DNA from: an uncultured Lachnospiraceae bacterium
GTDB taxonomy: Bacteria; Bacillota; Clostridia; Lachnospirales; Lachnospiraceae
Length of the DNA: 51,399 bases
Assembly: GCA_910577655.1 (NCBI GenBank)
Contig: CAJTOW010000016.1
Span: forward strand, 1 to 51,399
Direction: 5' to 3'
This document shows, piece after piece, positions 1 through 6,530 of the stretch. The notes beneath the pieces were generated by a model. It was not told the origin of the DNA. It searched no databases and worked only from the letters and a program-made list of their open reading frames with translations. The first letter of the stretch is position 1. Each line of letters begins with the position of its first letter. Both the position numbers and the translations under genes were made by a program.

Positions 1-68
1 CGAGTGCGCAGTCCTACTTGGAGGATTCGCAACTTTCAAAGTAACAAGTATAAATACCGCAAACGCGA

Positions 69-101
69 AGAAAAGGCCCTCCGGCAGTCAGCCGGAGGGC
101 C
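69..101 (-). terminator. Rho-independent terminator of the hydrogenase operon
   Basis: An 11-bp perfect GC-rich stem (arms 75-85 and 91-101, loop of 5) is followed on the minus strand by TTTTCTTC. It lies about 55 bases past the hydA stop codon, so it ends the hydCBA transcript. Bases 1-68 contain nothing I can recognise. Confidence 0.85.
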
Positions 102-155
102 TTCCTCTTATCTGATTAACTCTTCAGGCAAAGCAGCGCAGTCCTGTGCAGCTCC

Positions 156-1904
156 TTAAATCTCATTCACCTTCCGCTTCACATAGCTGGTATGCAGCAG
201 ATGATGCGCCTTATGGCTCCCCGGCTCCCCAAGATAGGTAGCATACAGCTCCTTAATAGCCGGATTCTCATGGGACTTCCGGATGGGATTGCCCTTGTCG
301 GAATCATACAGCACCTGGGCCCGTTTGGCGCGGATATCCACCGTGTTGCGGATATGGCCCGGCTGCTGGGGCTGGCCGCCGCCGTTGATACAGCCGCCTG
401 GGCAGCCCATGATCTCGATAAAGTGGTAATTGGCCTCGCCGGCCTTCACCTTCTTAAGCAGCTTTCTGGCATTGCCAAGGCCCGAGGCCACGGCAACCTT
501 CACATCCAGACCCGCTACCGGGTAGGTAGCCTCCTTGATGCCTTCCATGCCGCGGACTTCTGTGAAATCCAGGCTGGCCAGCTCTTTGCCGGTCAGGGTT
601 TCCACCGCGGTACGCAGGGCAGCTTCCATAACACCGCCGGTGGTTCCGAAGATCACGGCTGCGCCGGTGCCCAGTCCCAGAGGCGCGTCGAACTTCTCGT
701 CCGGCAGCTCCGTGAACTTTAAGCCTACCTTGCGGATCATCCGGGCCAGCTCCCTGGTGGTCAGGGAGAAGTCTACATCCGGCACTCCGTTGGCAGCCTG
801 GTCCGGTCTCTGGATCTCGAACTTCTTCGCCGTACAGGGCATGATAGATACGGAGACAATATCCTCCGGCTTCAGGCCCTCCTTCTCAGCATAGTAGGAT
901 TTGGCGATGGCGCCGAACATCTGCTGGGGAGACTTGCAGGTGGACAGATTGTCTGTCATATCCGGGAAATAATGCTCACAGTACTTGATCCAGCCCGGAG
1001 AGCAGGAGGTGATCATGGGCAGCACGCCGCCGTTCTGAACCCGGTCAAGGAACTCGTGGGCCTCCTCCATGATGGTAAGGTCCGCGCTGAAATTGGTGTC
1101 AAATACCTTGTCGAAGCCGATTCTTCTGAGAGCCGCAGCCATCTTGCCCTCGGTGTTGGTGCCGATGGGATAGCCGAACTCCTCACCCAGGCCGGCCCGG
1201 ACAGCCGGCGCGGTCTGGACGATCACATGCTTGCTGGGATCTGCGATGGCAGCAAGCACCTGGTCGATCTGGCTCTTCTCCTGAAGGGCGCCGGTGGGGC
1301 AGACAGCGATACACTGACCGCAGGAGACACAGCTGGTCTCACCCAGACCCATCTCAAAGGGAGATCCGATGGTGGTGGCAAAGCCGCGCATGTTGGCGCC
1401 GATGACGCCGATGCCCTGAACCTTCTCACAGACCGCGGTGCAGCGGCGGCAGAGGATACACTTGCTGTTGTCCCTGAGCATGTGGGCCGCGCTGTCGTCG
1501 ATGCAGGACGGAGTGCGGGTGCCGTCGTAGTAGGACTCATCCTCCACGCCCAGTTCCTTACACAACTGCTGCAGCTCGCAGTTGCCGCTGCGGACGCAGG
1601 ATAAGCACTTCCGGTCATGGTTGGACAGCAGAAGCTGCAGGGTCTTTTTGCGGGATTCCAGAACCCTGGGGGTGTTGGTCCATACCTCCATTCCGTCGTT
1701 GATGGGATATACACAGGATGCCACCAGGCTCTTGGCGCCCTTGACCTCCACCACGCAGATCCGGCAGGCACCGATCTCATTGATCTCCTTTAAGAAGCAC
1801 AGTGTAGGGATCTCAATGTGGGCCAGACGGGCGGCCTCCAGAATGGTGGAACCCTTCGGAGCGCTTACTTCTATGCCGTTGATTTTAATTGTAATATTCT
1901 CCAT
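156..1904 (-). CDS. hydA: [FeFe]-hydrogenase catalytic subunit HydA (bifurcating, NAD-linked type)
   Basis: Catalytic subunit (582 aa) of a multimeric cytoplasmic [FeFe]-hydrogenase that makes or oxidises H2 with ferredoxin and NADH. Domains in order: N-terminal [2Fe-2S] domain (C36, C47, C50, C64), His-Cys3 [4Fe-4S] site (H96, C100, C103, C109), two-cluster ferredoxin domain (C149/152/155/159 and C192/195/198/202), and the H-cluster domain with L1 TSCSPGW (299-305), L2 MPCTAKKFE (355-363) and L3 MGCPGGCINGGGQ (498-510), then a small-subunit-like tail. L1 has Ser302 where most [FeFe]-hydrogenases have the proton-relay cysteine. Start ATG is preceded by GGAGGAG. It is the last gene of the operon, 15 nt after hydB. 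The HydB and HydC partners make the electron-bifurcating trimer the likely assignment. The maturases HydEFG are not in the window. Confidence 0.95.
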   Translation of the reverse strand: MENITIKINGIEVSAPKGSTILEAARLAHIEIPTLCFLKEINEIGACRICVVEVKGAKSLVASCVYPINDGMEVWTNTPRVLESRKKTLQLLLSNHDRKCLSCVRSGNCELQQLCKELGVEDESYYDGTRTPSCIDDSAAHMLRDNSKCILCRRCTAVCEKVQGIGVIGANMRGFATTIGSPFEMGLGETSCVSCGQCIAVCPTGALQEKSQIDQVLAAIADPSKHVIVQTAPAVRAGLGEEFGYPIGTNTEGKMAAALRRIGFDKVFDTNFSADLTIMEEAHEFLDRVQNGGVLPMITSCSPGWIKYCEHYFPDMTDNLSTCKSPQQMFGAIAKSYYAEKEGLKPEDIVSVSIMPCTAKKFEIQRPDQAANGVPDVDFSLTTRELARMIRKVGLKFTELPDEKFDAPLGLGTGAAVIFGTTGGVMEAALRTAVETLTGKELASLDFTEVRGMEGIKEATYPVAGLDVKVAVASGLGNARKLLKKVKAGEANYHFIEIMGCPGGCINGGGQPQQPGHIRNTVDIRAKRAQVLYDSDKGNPIRKSHENPAIKELYATYLGEPGSHKAHHLLHTSYVKRKVNEI

Positions 1905-1919
1905 ATAAATTCTCCTCCA

Positions 1920-3707
1920 TTACTGTTTGTAGATTGCGCCGAATTTACATTTCTCCATGCAGGCGCCGCACTTGATACACTTGTCTGCATCAATGATATG
2001 CGGGTTCTTGACAGAGCCGATGATAGCGTTGTTCGGGCAGTTCCGGGCACAAAGGGTACATCCTTTACACTTATCCGGGTCAATATGGTAGGAGAGGAGT
2101 GCCTTACATACTCCGGCCGGACAGCGTTTCTCCTTGATATGGGCCTCGTACTCGTCACGGAAGAACCGCAGGGTGGAAAGAACCGGGTTGGGAGCCGTCT
2201 GTCCCAGACCGCAGAGAGAGTTGTCCTTGATGTAGTAGCACAGCTCTTCCAGTTTGTCCAGATCCTCCATGGTAGCCTGACCCTTGGTGATCTTGGTCAG
2301 GATCTCCAGCATACGTCTGGTACCGATACGGCAGGGGGTACATTTGCCGCAGGACTCCTCCACCGTGAACTCCAGGAAGAATTTGGCAATATCCACCATA
2401 CAGTCGGTCTCGTCCATGACAATCAGGCCGCCGGAGCCCATCATGGAACCGATGGACAGCAGGTTGTCATAGTCAATGGGAATATCGAAATGTTCCGCCG
2501 GGATGCATCCGCCGGACGGACCGCCGGTCTGGGCAGCCTTGAACTTCTTGCCGCCGGGGATGCCGCCGCCGATCTCCTCGATGACCTCCCGGAGGGTGGT
2601 ACCCATGGGAATCTCCACCAGGCCGGTGTTGTTGATCTTGCCGCCCAGGGCGAAGACCTTGGTGCCCTTGGACTTCTCGGTACCCATGGAAGCGAACCAC
2701 TCAGCACCATTGAGGATGATCTGGGGGATATTGGCGTAGGTCTCCACGTTGTTCAGGATCGTCGGTTTGCCGAAGAGACCTTTCACAGCCGGGAACGGAG
2801 GACGGGGTCTGGGCTCGCCCCGGTTGCTCTCGATGGAGGTCATCAGGGCTGTCTCCTCGCCGCAGACGAATGCGCCCGCGCCCAGACGGATGTCAATATC
2901 AAAATCAAAGCCGGTTCCGAAGATATCCTTGCCCAGAAGGCCATACTCACGGGCCTGGTCAATGGCGATCTTCAGACGCTGTACGGCGATGGGGTACTCG
3001 GCACGGACATAGATATAGCCCTGGGTAGCGCCGATGGCATAACCGGCGATGGCCATGGCCTCCAGCACCGCGTGGGGGTCGCCCTCCAGCACGGAACGGT
3101 CCATAAATGCACCCGGATCGCCCTCGTCGGCGTTACAGCAGACGTATTTCTGGTCCGCGTCATTCTGTTTGGCAAATTTCCACTTGAGACCGGTGGGGAA
3201 GCCGGCGCCGCCGCGCCCCCGCAGGCCCGAATCCAGAAGACACTGGATCACGTCGTCCGGGGTCATCTCGGTCAGAACCTTTCCCAGGGCTTCATAGCCG
3301 CCGGTACCTATGTACTCATCAATCACCTCCGGGTTGATGATACCGCAGTTTCTCAGGGCGATACGGTGCTGCTTCTTGTAGAAGTCCGTATCAATCAGGG
3401 CCTTGACTCCGGACGGTGTAACAGTCTCATCATAGAGAAGGCGGGTCACTACACGTCCCTTCAGCAGATGCTCCTGTACGATCTCCGGAATGTCCTCTAC
3501 CTTAACCATGGAGTAGAAGCTGGCATCCGGGTAAACAATCATAATTGGTCCCAAAGCACAGAGACCGTGGCAGCCGGTCTGGACAACGGATACCTCATCC
3601 TGCAGGCCAGCCTTTTCAATCTCAACTTTCAGGGTTTCCATAATCTGCTGGCTTCCGGAGGAGGTACATCCGGTTCCGCCGCAAACCAATACATGTGAAC
3701 GATACAT
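1920..3707 (-). CDS. hydB: Bifurcating hydrogenase subunit HydB (NuoF-like NADH/FMN subunit)
   Basis: Flavin and NAD(H)-binding subunit (595 aa) of the trimeric hydrogenase, the site where electrons are exchanged with NAD and passed to Fe-S clusters. Visible parts: N-terminal thioredoxin-like [2Fe-2S] domain (C9, C14, C46, C50); NuoF core with the FMN/NADH glycine-rich loop GLRGRGGAGFPTG (161-173) and GAGAFVCGEETAL (276-288); the NuoF [4Fe-4S] site ESCGKCTPCR (C453, C456, C459) with C499; and a C-terminal two-[4Fe-4S] ferredoxin domain (C547/550/553/557 and C577/580/583/587). This extended architecture is that of HydB/HndC, not of complex I NuoF. ATG follows AGGAGGAAACCAG. It sits 12 nt after the small [2Fe-2S] gene. 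Confidence 0.95.
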   Translation of the reverse strand: MYRSHVLVCGGTGCTSSGSQQIMETLKVEIEKAGLQDEVSVVQTGCHGLCALGPIMIVYPDASFYSMVKVEDIPEIVQEHLLKGRVVTRLLYDETVTPSGVKALIDTDFYKKQHRIALRNCGIINPEVIDEYIGTGGYEALGKVLTEMTPDDVIQCLLDSGLRGRGGAGFPTGLKWKFAKQNDADQKYVCCNADEGDPGAFMDRSVLEGDPHAVLEAMAIAGYAIGATQGYIYVRAEYPIAVQRLKIAIDQAREYGLLGKDIFGTGFDFDIDIRLGAGAFVCGEETALMTSIESNRGEPRPRPPFPAVKGLFGKPTILNNVETYANIPQIILNGAEWFASMGTEKSKGTKVFALGGKINNTGLVEIPMGTTLREVIEEIGGGIPGGKKFKAAQTGGPSGGCIPAEHFDIPIDYDNLLSIGSMMGSGGLIVMDETDCMVDIAKFFLEFTVEESCGKCTPCRIGTRRMLEILTKITKGQATMEDLDKLEELCYYIKDNSLCGLGQTAPNPVLSTLRFFRDEYEAHIKEKRCPAGVCKALLSYHIDPDKCKGCTLCARNCPNNAIIGSVKNPHIIDADKCIKCGACMEKCKFGAIYKQ

Positions 3708-3719
3708 CTGGTTTCCTCC

Positions 3720-4097
3720 TTACTTAATGTCTGCTGAGTTTAAGGTGTATTCTTCTACAATGTGACCTCCGATCAGGTGGCGCTCGACCACTTCAGCAGC
3801 TTTTTCGGGGTTCATCTTGATGTAGGTGATTTTGGGTTTCCCGGGCTCCATGACCTCTACGATGGGCTCATACTGGCACAGACCGATGCAGCCGGTCTGG
3901 GTCACTGCAACACGGTTCGTCAGCTTCTTCTCCTGGACCAGATTGGACAATGCGGTCAGTACGGGTCTGGCACCGCTGGCGATGCCGCAGGTAGCCATGC
4001 CCACCACCACGCGGGTATGTGCATGGTCTTCCGCGCGCATACTCACCTGATTCTGTACTCTCTCGCGGATCGCTCTCAATTCTTCAAGACTCTTCAT
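3720..4097 (-). CDS. Small thioredoxin-like [2Fe-2S] ferredoxin-domain protein
   Basis: A 125-aa protein with an N-terminal helical stretch followed by a thioredoxin-fold [2Fe-2S] domain: C37 in the motif ATCGIASGA and C70/C74 in TQTGCIGLC. Only three of the four cysteines typical of NuoE-type clusters are seen, because the second position of the first CxxxxC pair is not Cys. As far as I recall, this is usual in the hydrogenase-associated small ferredoxin family. It lies between the ATPase gene and hydB on the same strand, so it is probably an electron-transfer or assembly partner of the hydrogenase. The exact role is unknown. ATG is preceded by GGAGGAATCAC. Confidence 0.8.
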   Translation of the reverse strand: MKSLEELRAIRERVQNQVSMRAEDHAHTRVVVGMATCGIASGARPVLTALSNLVQEKKLTNRVAVTQTGCIGLCQYEPIVEVMEPGKPKITYIKMNPEKAAEVVERHLIGGHIVEEYTLNSADIK

Positions 4098-4166
4098 GTG
4101 ATTCCTCCAAAATTAGTTCATAAATAAGCACTGTCTGCGGGGGCGGACCGCCGCCGACAGCAGTCA

Positions 4167-4724
4167 TCAGTAGACGGCGCCGCCGTCAGTTTCAAGCTTG
4201 TTCTCTGTCAGATAATCTTTAATATATTCGGAAATCTCCGGTGTGTCAAAGGGAACTCCACCCAGAACTTCCCGGAATTGCCGGGTGTCCAGTTCAAAGG
4301 ACCGGTCGTTGTAGCAGTAACGGTAGAGAAAATCCGTCTCCGGATGATAGACCGCCAGGGTGTGAATGGTGCTTGTAATATCTCCCAGGGGCATCCGGTC
4401 GATGTGGGACATGGTGAAAATGGCCGTGACCGTAGTGCCCACCCCCACTTCTGACTCAATGGTGAAGCTGCCTCCGGTGCTTTCCGCCGCATACTTGAAA
4501 AACGGCACACCCAACCCTACCTTACGGGTGGTGCGGCTGGTAAAGAAAGGATCTGTTACCTGGGCCACCTGCTCCGGCGTCATCCCGCAGCCGTCATCCG
4601 CGATGATAACGGACAGGCGGTCCTGAACCGTATCAGCCTTTACGGTGATCTGTACCAGGGACGCCCCGGCCCGTGTGGAATTCTCAGCCACATCCAGAAC
4701 ATTTAAAGAAATCTCGGGCATCAT
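4167..4724 (-). CDS. Orphan HATPase (histidine-kinase-like ATP-binding) protein in the hydrogenase operon
   Basis: A 185-aa protein made almost only of a GHKL ATP-binding fold. The N box contains N15, the G1 box is DDGCGM (43-48), DPFFTSR (58-64) resembles the F box, the G2 box is RKVGLG (67-72) and GVGTT (94-98) resembles the last glycine box. There is no HisKA dimerisation domain, no phospho-accepting His, no sensor domain and no membrane segment. The C-terminal 80 residues are unassigned. The gene starts 5 nt after hydC and is co-transcribed with it. Its presence inside a hydrogenase operon, opposite a second ATPase in the divergent operon, suggests a redox-linked phosphorylation or anti-sigma-type switch. 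That is inference; no cognate response regulator is nearby. Confidence 0.8.
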   Translation of the reverse strand: MMPEISLNVLDVAENSTRAGASLVQITVKADTVQDRLSVIIADDGCGMTPEQVAQVTDPFFTSRTTRKVGLGVPFFKYAAESTGGSFTIESEVGVGTTVTAIFTMSHIDRMPLGDITSTIHTLAVYHPETDFLYRYCYNDRSFELDTRQFREVLGGVPFDTPEISEYIKDYLTENKLETDGGAVY

Positions 4725-4729
4725 AGGCG

Positions 4730-5224
4730 CTATTTGTATTTGGCAAGAATGCCGGGAATATCCTCAGGTACCAGACGTCCGTAAACCTCGTCATTGATCA
4801 TCATGACGGGAGCCAGTCCGCATGCGCCCACACAGCGGCAGGAATCCAGGGAGAATCTTCCGTCAGGTGTACACTCTCCGTTGGTAATGCCTAAAAGCTC
4901 CTCCAGTTTACTGAAGATGGTGCCAGAACCTTTGACGTAGCAGGCAGTTCCCAGGCACACGGAAATCTGGTATTTGCCCTTGGGCTGAAGCGAAAACATT
5001 GAGTAGAAAGTAGCTATGCCGTAAATCTTCTCCAGCGGGATATCCATCTCATCTGAAATCATGGTCTGGACTTCAATAGGAAGATATCCGTAAATCTCCT
5101 GCGCCTGCTGCATAATGGGCATCAGGGGACTCTTTGTGTCTTTTAATTCAGCGATGACCTTCTTCAGAGCCAGTTCCTGCTCCGGGGTACCGCCAAATGG
5201 AACACTATCTTTTTTGCAAGCCAT
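4730..5224 (-). CDS. hydC: Bifurcating hydrogenase subunit HydC (NuoE-like)
   Basis: 164-aa NuoE-family subunit carrying one [2Fe-2S] cluster in a thioredoxin fold. Ligands are C90 and C95 (VCLGTAC) and C131 and C135 (CVGAC). The N-terminal helical bundle contains the conserved stretch ending in IYGIATFYSMF (68-77 region). It connects HydA and HydB in the trimeric hydrogenase. It is the first gene of the five-gene minus-strand operon; ATG is preceded by AGGAGGAGGGTCACAC. Family length is normal. Confidence 0.93.
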   Translation of the reverse strand: MACKKDSVPFGGTPEQELALKKVIAELKDTKSPLMPIMQQAQEIYGYLPIEVQTMISDEMDIPLEKIYGIATFYSMFSLQPKGKYQISVCLGTACYVKGSGTIFSKLEELLGITNGECTPDGRFSLDSCRCVGACGLAPVMMINDEVYGRLVPEDIPGILAKYK

Positions 5225-5266
5225 GTGTGACCCTCCTCCTGTGTTTGGTTTGTTAATGTCCTTCCT

Positions 5267-5295
5267 ATTCTACCATGAAAATGAGAAAAAATCCA
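5267..5295 (-). promoter_or_regulatory. Predicted promoter of the hydrogenase operon
   Basis: On the minus strand a good -10 hexamer TAGAAT (plus-strand 5267-5272) lies about 40 nt upstream of hydC. The region 17 bp upstream (TGGATT) is a poor -35, which fits an activator-dependent promoter. The predicted start is near 5260. Confidence 0.4.
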
Positions 5296-5306
5296 CACAA
5301 AACCGT

Positions 5307-5353
5307 GTTAGTTAAAAAACAAATCCGGCAGGGGTGTTCGTTAAAAGACAAAC
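5307..5353. promoter_or_regulatory. Operator pair A: two 18-bp imperfect palindromes
   Basis: Copies at 5307-5324 (GTTAGTTAAAAAACAAAT) and 5336-5353 (GTTCGTTAAAAGACAAAC), starts 29 bp apart. Each copy is a 6-6-6 imperfect palindrome of the form GTTCGT-N6-ACAAAC. They lie about 47-93 bp upstream of the predicted hydrogenase start site. Identity of the binding protein is unknown. Confidence 0.65.
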
Positions 5354-5432
5354 CCTGGAAATTCGGTAATTATTTACAGAAAAGGGACAAATCCTTCTGG
5401 AACGTATCTGGCAAAAACAGACAAGGTTAAAC

Positions 5433-5479
5433 GTTCGTTAAAAGACAAACGCCGCCGCCACGTTCGTTAAAAAACAAAC
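5433..5479. promoter_or_regulatory. Operator pair B: two 18-bp imperfect palindromes
   Basis: Copies at 5433-5450 (GTTCGTTAAAAGACAAAC, identical to the copy at 5336) and 5462-5479 (GTTCGTTAAAAAACAAAC), again 29 bp apart. They lie about 48-94 bp upstream of the predicted start of the divergent DRTGG operon. Degenerate ACAAA-containing half copies lie between the pairs (near 5387 and 5421). Confidence 0.65.
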
Positions 5480-5491
5480 CAGGTGAATCAG

Positions 5492-5520
5492 TTGATTATT
5501 TGCAGATTAGATGGTATCCT
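5492..5520 (+). promoter_or_regulatory. Predicted promoter of the DRTGG/HydS-like operon
   Basis: TTGATT (5492-5497), 17-bp spacer, TATCCT (5515-5520). An alternative is TTGCAG (5500) with TATATG (5524) at 18 bp. Either gives a leader of roughly 180-190 nt that includes the inverted repeat at 5630-5690. Confidence 0.4.
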
Positions 5521-5629
5521 TGATATATGATGAATGCAGGAACAGGTGGCGGCAGGTCAGGGGGATCTGTTATGCGGCAGCCACACAGGAGCCGGGGGTC
5601 AGGGGTATGCAAAAAGCTGCCAATTCATA

Positions 5630-5690
5630 GTTACAGTTCATGGGGCGGGGAAAACCGGACAGGAAGATGCACCCCGTGAACAGCAGCAAT
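5630..5690. repeat. Intergenic inverted repeat of the GTTACAGTTCA family
   Basis: Left arm GTTACAGTTCATGGGGC (5630-5646) faces a right arm GCACCCCGTGAACAGCAGC (5669-5687), enclosing a short GGAAAACCGGACAGG centre. It is a reduced version of the 150-bp element at 12206-12355, sharing the outer arms and the GGAAAAC-CGGAC core. Confidence 0.6.
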
Positions 5691-5715
5691 TTATAAGACA
5701 GGAGGAGAGTTAGAT

Positions 5716-6063
5716 ATGACGGCGAAGCAGGTACAGGAGGTATTGGGCGCACGGGTACTGGTGGGAAGCGAGTATCTGGACCAGGAGGTAAAGACCGCAT
5801 GCGGTTCGGATCTGATGAGTGATGTGCTGGCATTTTCCAAGGATCATTCCGTTCTTCTGACCGGTCTGTGCAATCCGCAGGTGATCCGGACCGCGGAGAT
5901 GCTGGATATCGTGTGCATTATTTTTGTCCGGGGGAAGAAGGCGGACGAGACGATCCTTGAGATGGCCCGGGACCGGGGGCTGATCGTCATGGAGACGGGA
6001 CACAGGATGTTCTCGTCCTGCGGGATGCTGTATGCGGCAGGACTGACCGGAGGTGAGATCTGA
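5716..6063 (+). CDS. DRTGG-domain protein (first copy)
   Basis: 115-aa soluble protein resembling the DRTGG domain found as a regulatory module in phosphotransacetylases and CBS-domain proteins. The stretch SDLMSDVLAFSKDHSVLLTG and the alternating beta/alpha pattern support this. There is no catalytic motif, so a ligand-binding or protein-interaction role is likely. ATG lies after AGGAGGAGAGTTAGAT. The stop codon overlaps the ATG of the next gene by one base (TGATG), so the two are translationally coupled. A second, diverged copy lies at 7954-8289 in the same operon. Confidence 0.75.
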   Translation: MTAKQVQEVLGARVLVGSEYLDQEVKTACGSDLMSDVLAFSKDHSVLLTGLCNPQVIRTAEMLDIVCIIFVRGKKADETILEMARDRGLIVMETGHRMFSSCGMLYAAGLTGGEI

Positions 6064-6485
6064 TGGGTAACGCGATCGTTTTAAAATACCATGTTTCCAC
6101 GGAGGATTTTACCAGAGCCGGGGAAGCCAGCAGTGACGTAAAGGGGAAGCTCAAGCAGATGGGCGTAAGTCCGGCAGCCGTCCGCAAGGTAGCCATTGCC
6201 ATGTATGAGGGCGAGATCAATATGGTGATCCATGCCAGGGGCGGGGAGATCACGGTGGAGATCACACCGGAGCAGATCAAGATGGTCCTGGCAGATGTGG
6301 GACCCGGGATCCCGGATATCGACAAGGCCATGCAGGCCGGCTGGTCCACAGCTCCTGACGAGGTGCGCAACCTGGGCTTTGGTGCCGGTATGGGACTTCC
6401 CAATATGAAAAAATATACCGATCATATGGAGATCGAGACGGAGCTGGGTGTAGGGACCACCATCACCATGCTGGTAAATCTGTGA
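6063..6485 (+). CDS. Anti-sigma-factor-like ATP-binding protein (RsbW/SpoIIAB-type HATPase)
   Basis: 140-aa single-domain GHKL ATPase. The N-box region is VAIAMYEGEINMVIHA with E50 and N53, the G1 box is DVGPGIPD, the G2 box is GFGAGMGLPNMK and the last box is GVGTTITM. Size and layout are those of RsbW/SpoIIAB-like serine kinases. No sigma factor or STAS anti-anti-sigma gene is adjacent. It lies between a DRTGG protein and a hydrogenase-like protein, so it is probably the output or phospho-transfer part of this sensory operon. That role is inferred from position only. Confidence 0.8.
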   Translation: MGNAIVLKYHVSTEDFTRAGEASSDVKGKLKQMGVSPAAVRKVAIAMYEGEINMVIHARGGEITVEITPEQIKMVLADVGPGIPDIDKAMQAGWSTAPDEVRNLGFGAGMGLPNMKKYTDHMEIETELGVGTTITMLVNL

Positions 6486-6530
6486 AGGCAGAGGATCCCA
6501 GGCTGCGTATCATGAAAGGAGGTCTGACGA

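Noticed and set aside
1818..3698. 626-codon plus-strand open frame opposite hydB
   Set aside because: It is the shadow of a GC-rich, strongly conserved gene on the other strand; the translation shows no known domain and no ribosome site.
5307..5479. Reading the repeats between the hydrogenase operons as a CRISPR array or Rex sites
   Set aside because: Only four copies with two fixed spacings and no unique spacers, so not CRISPR. The core GTTCGT-N6-ACAAAC does not match the TTGTTAA-type inverted repeat of Rex.
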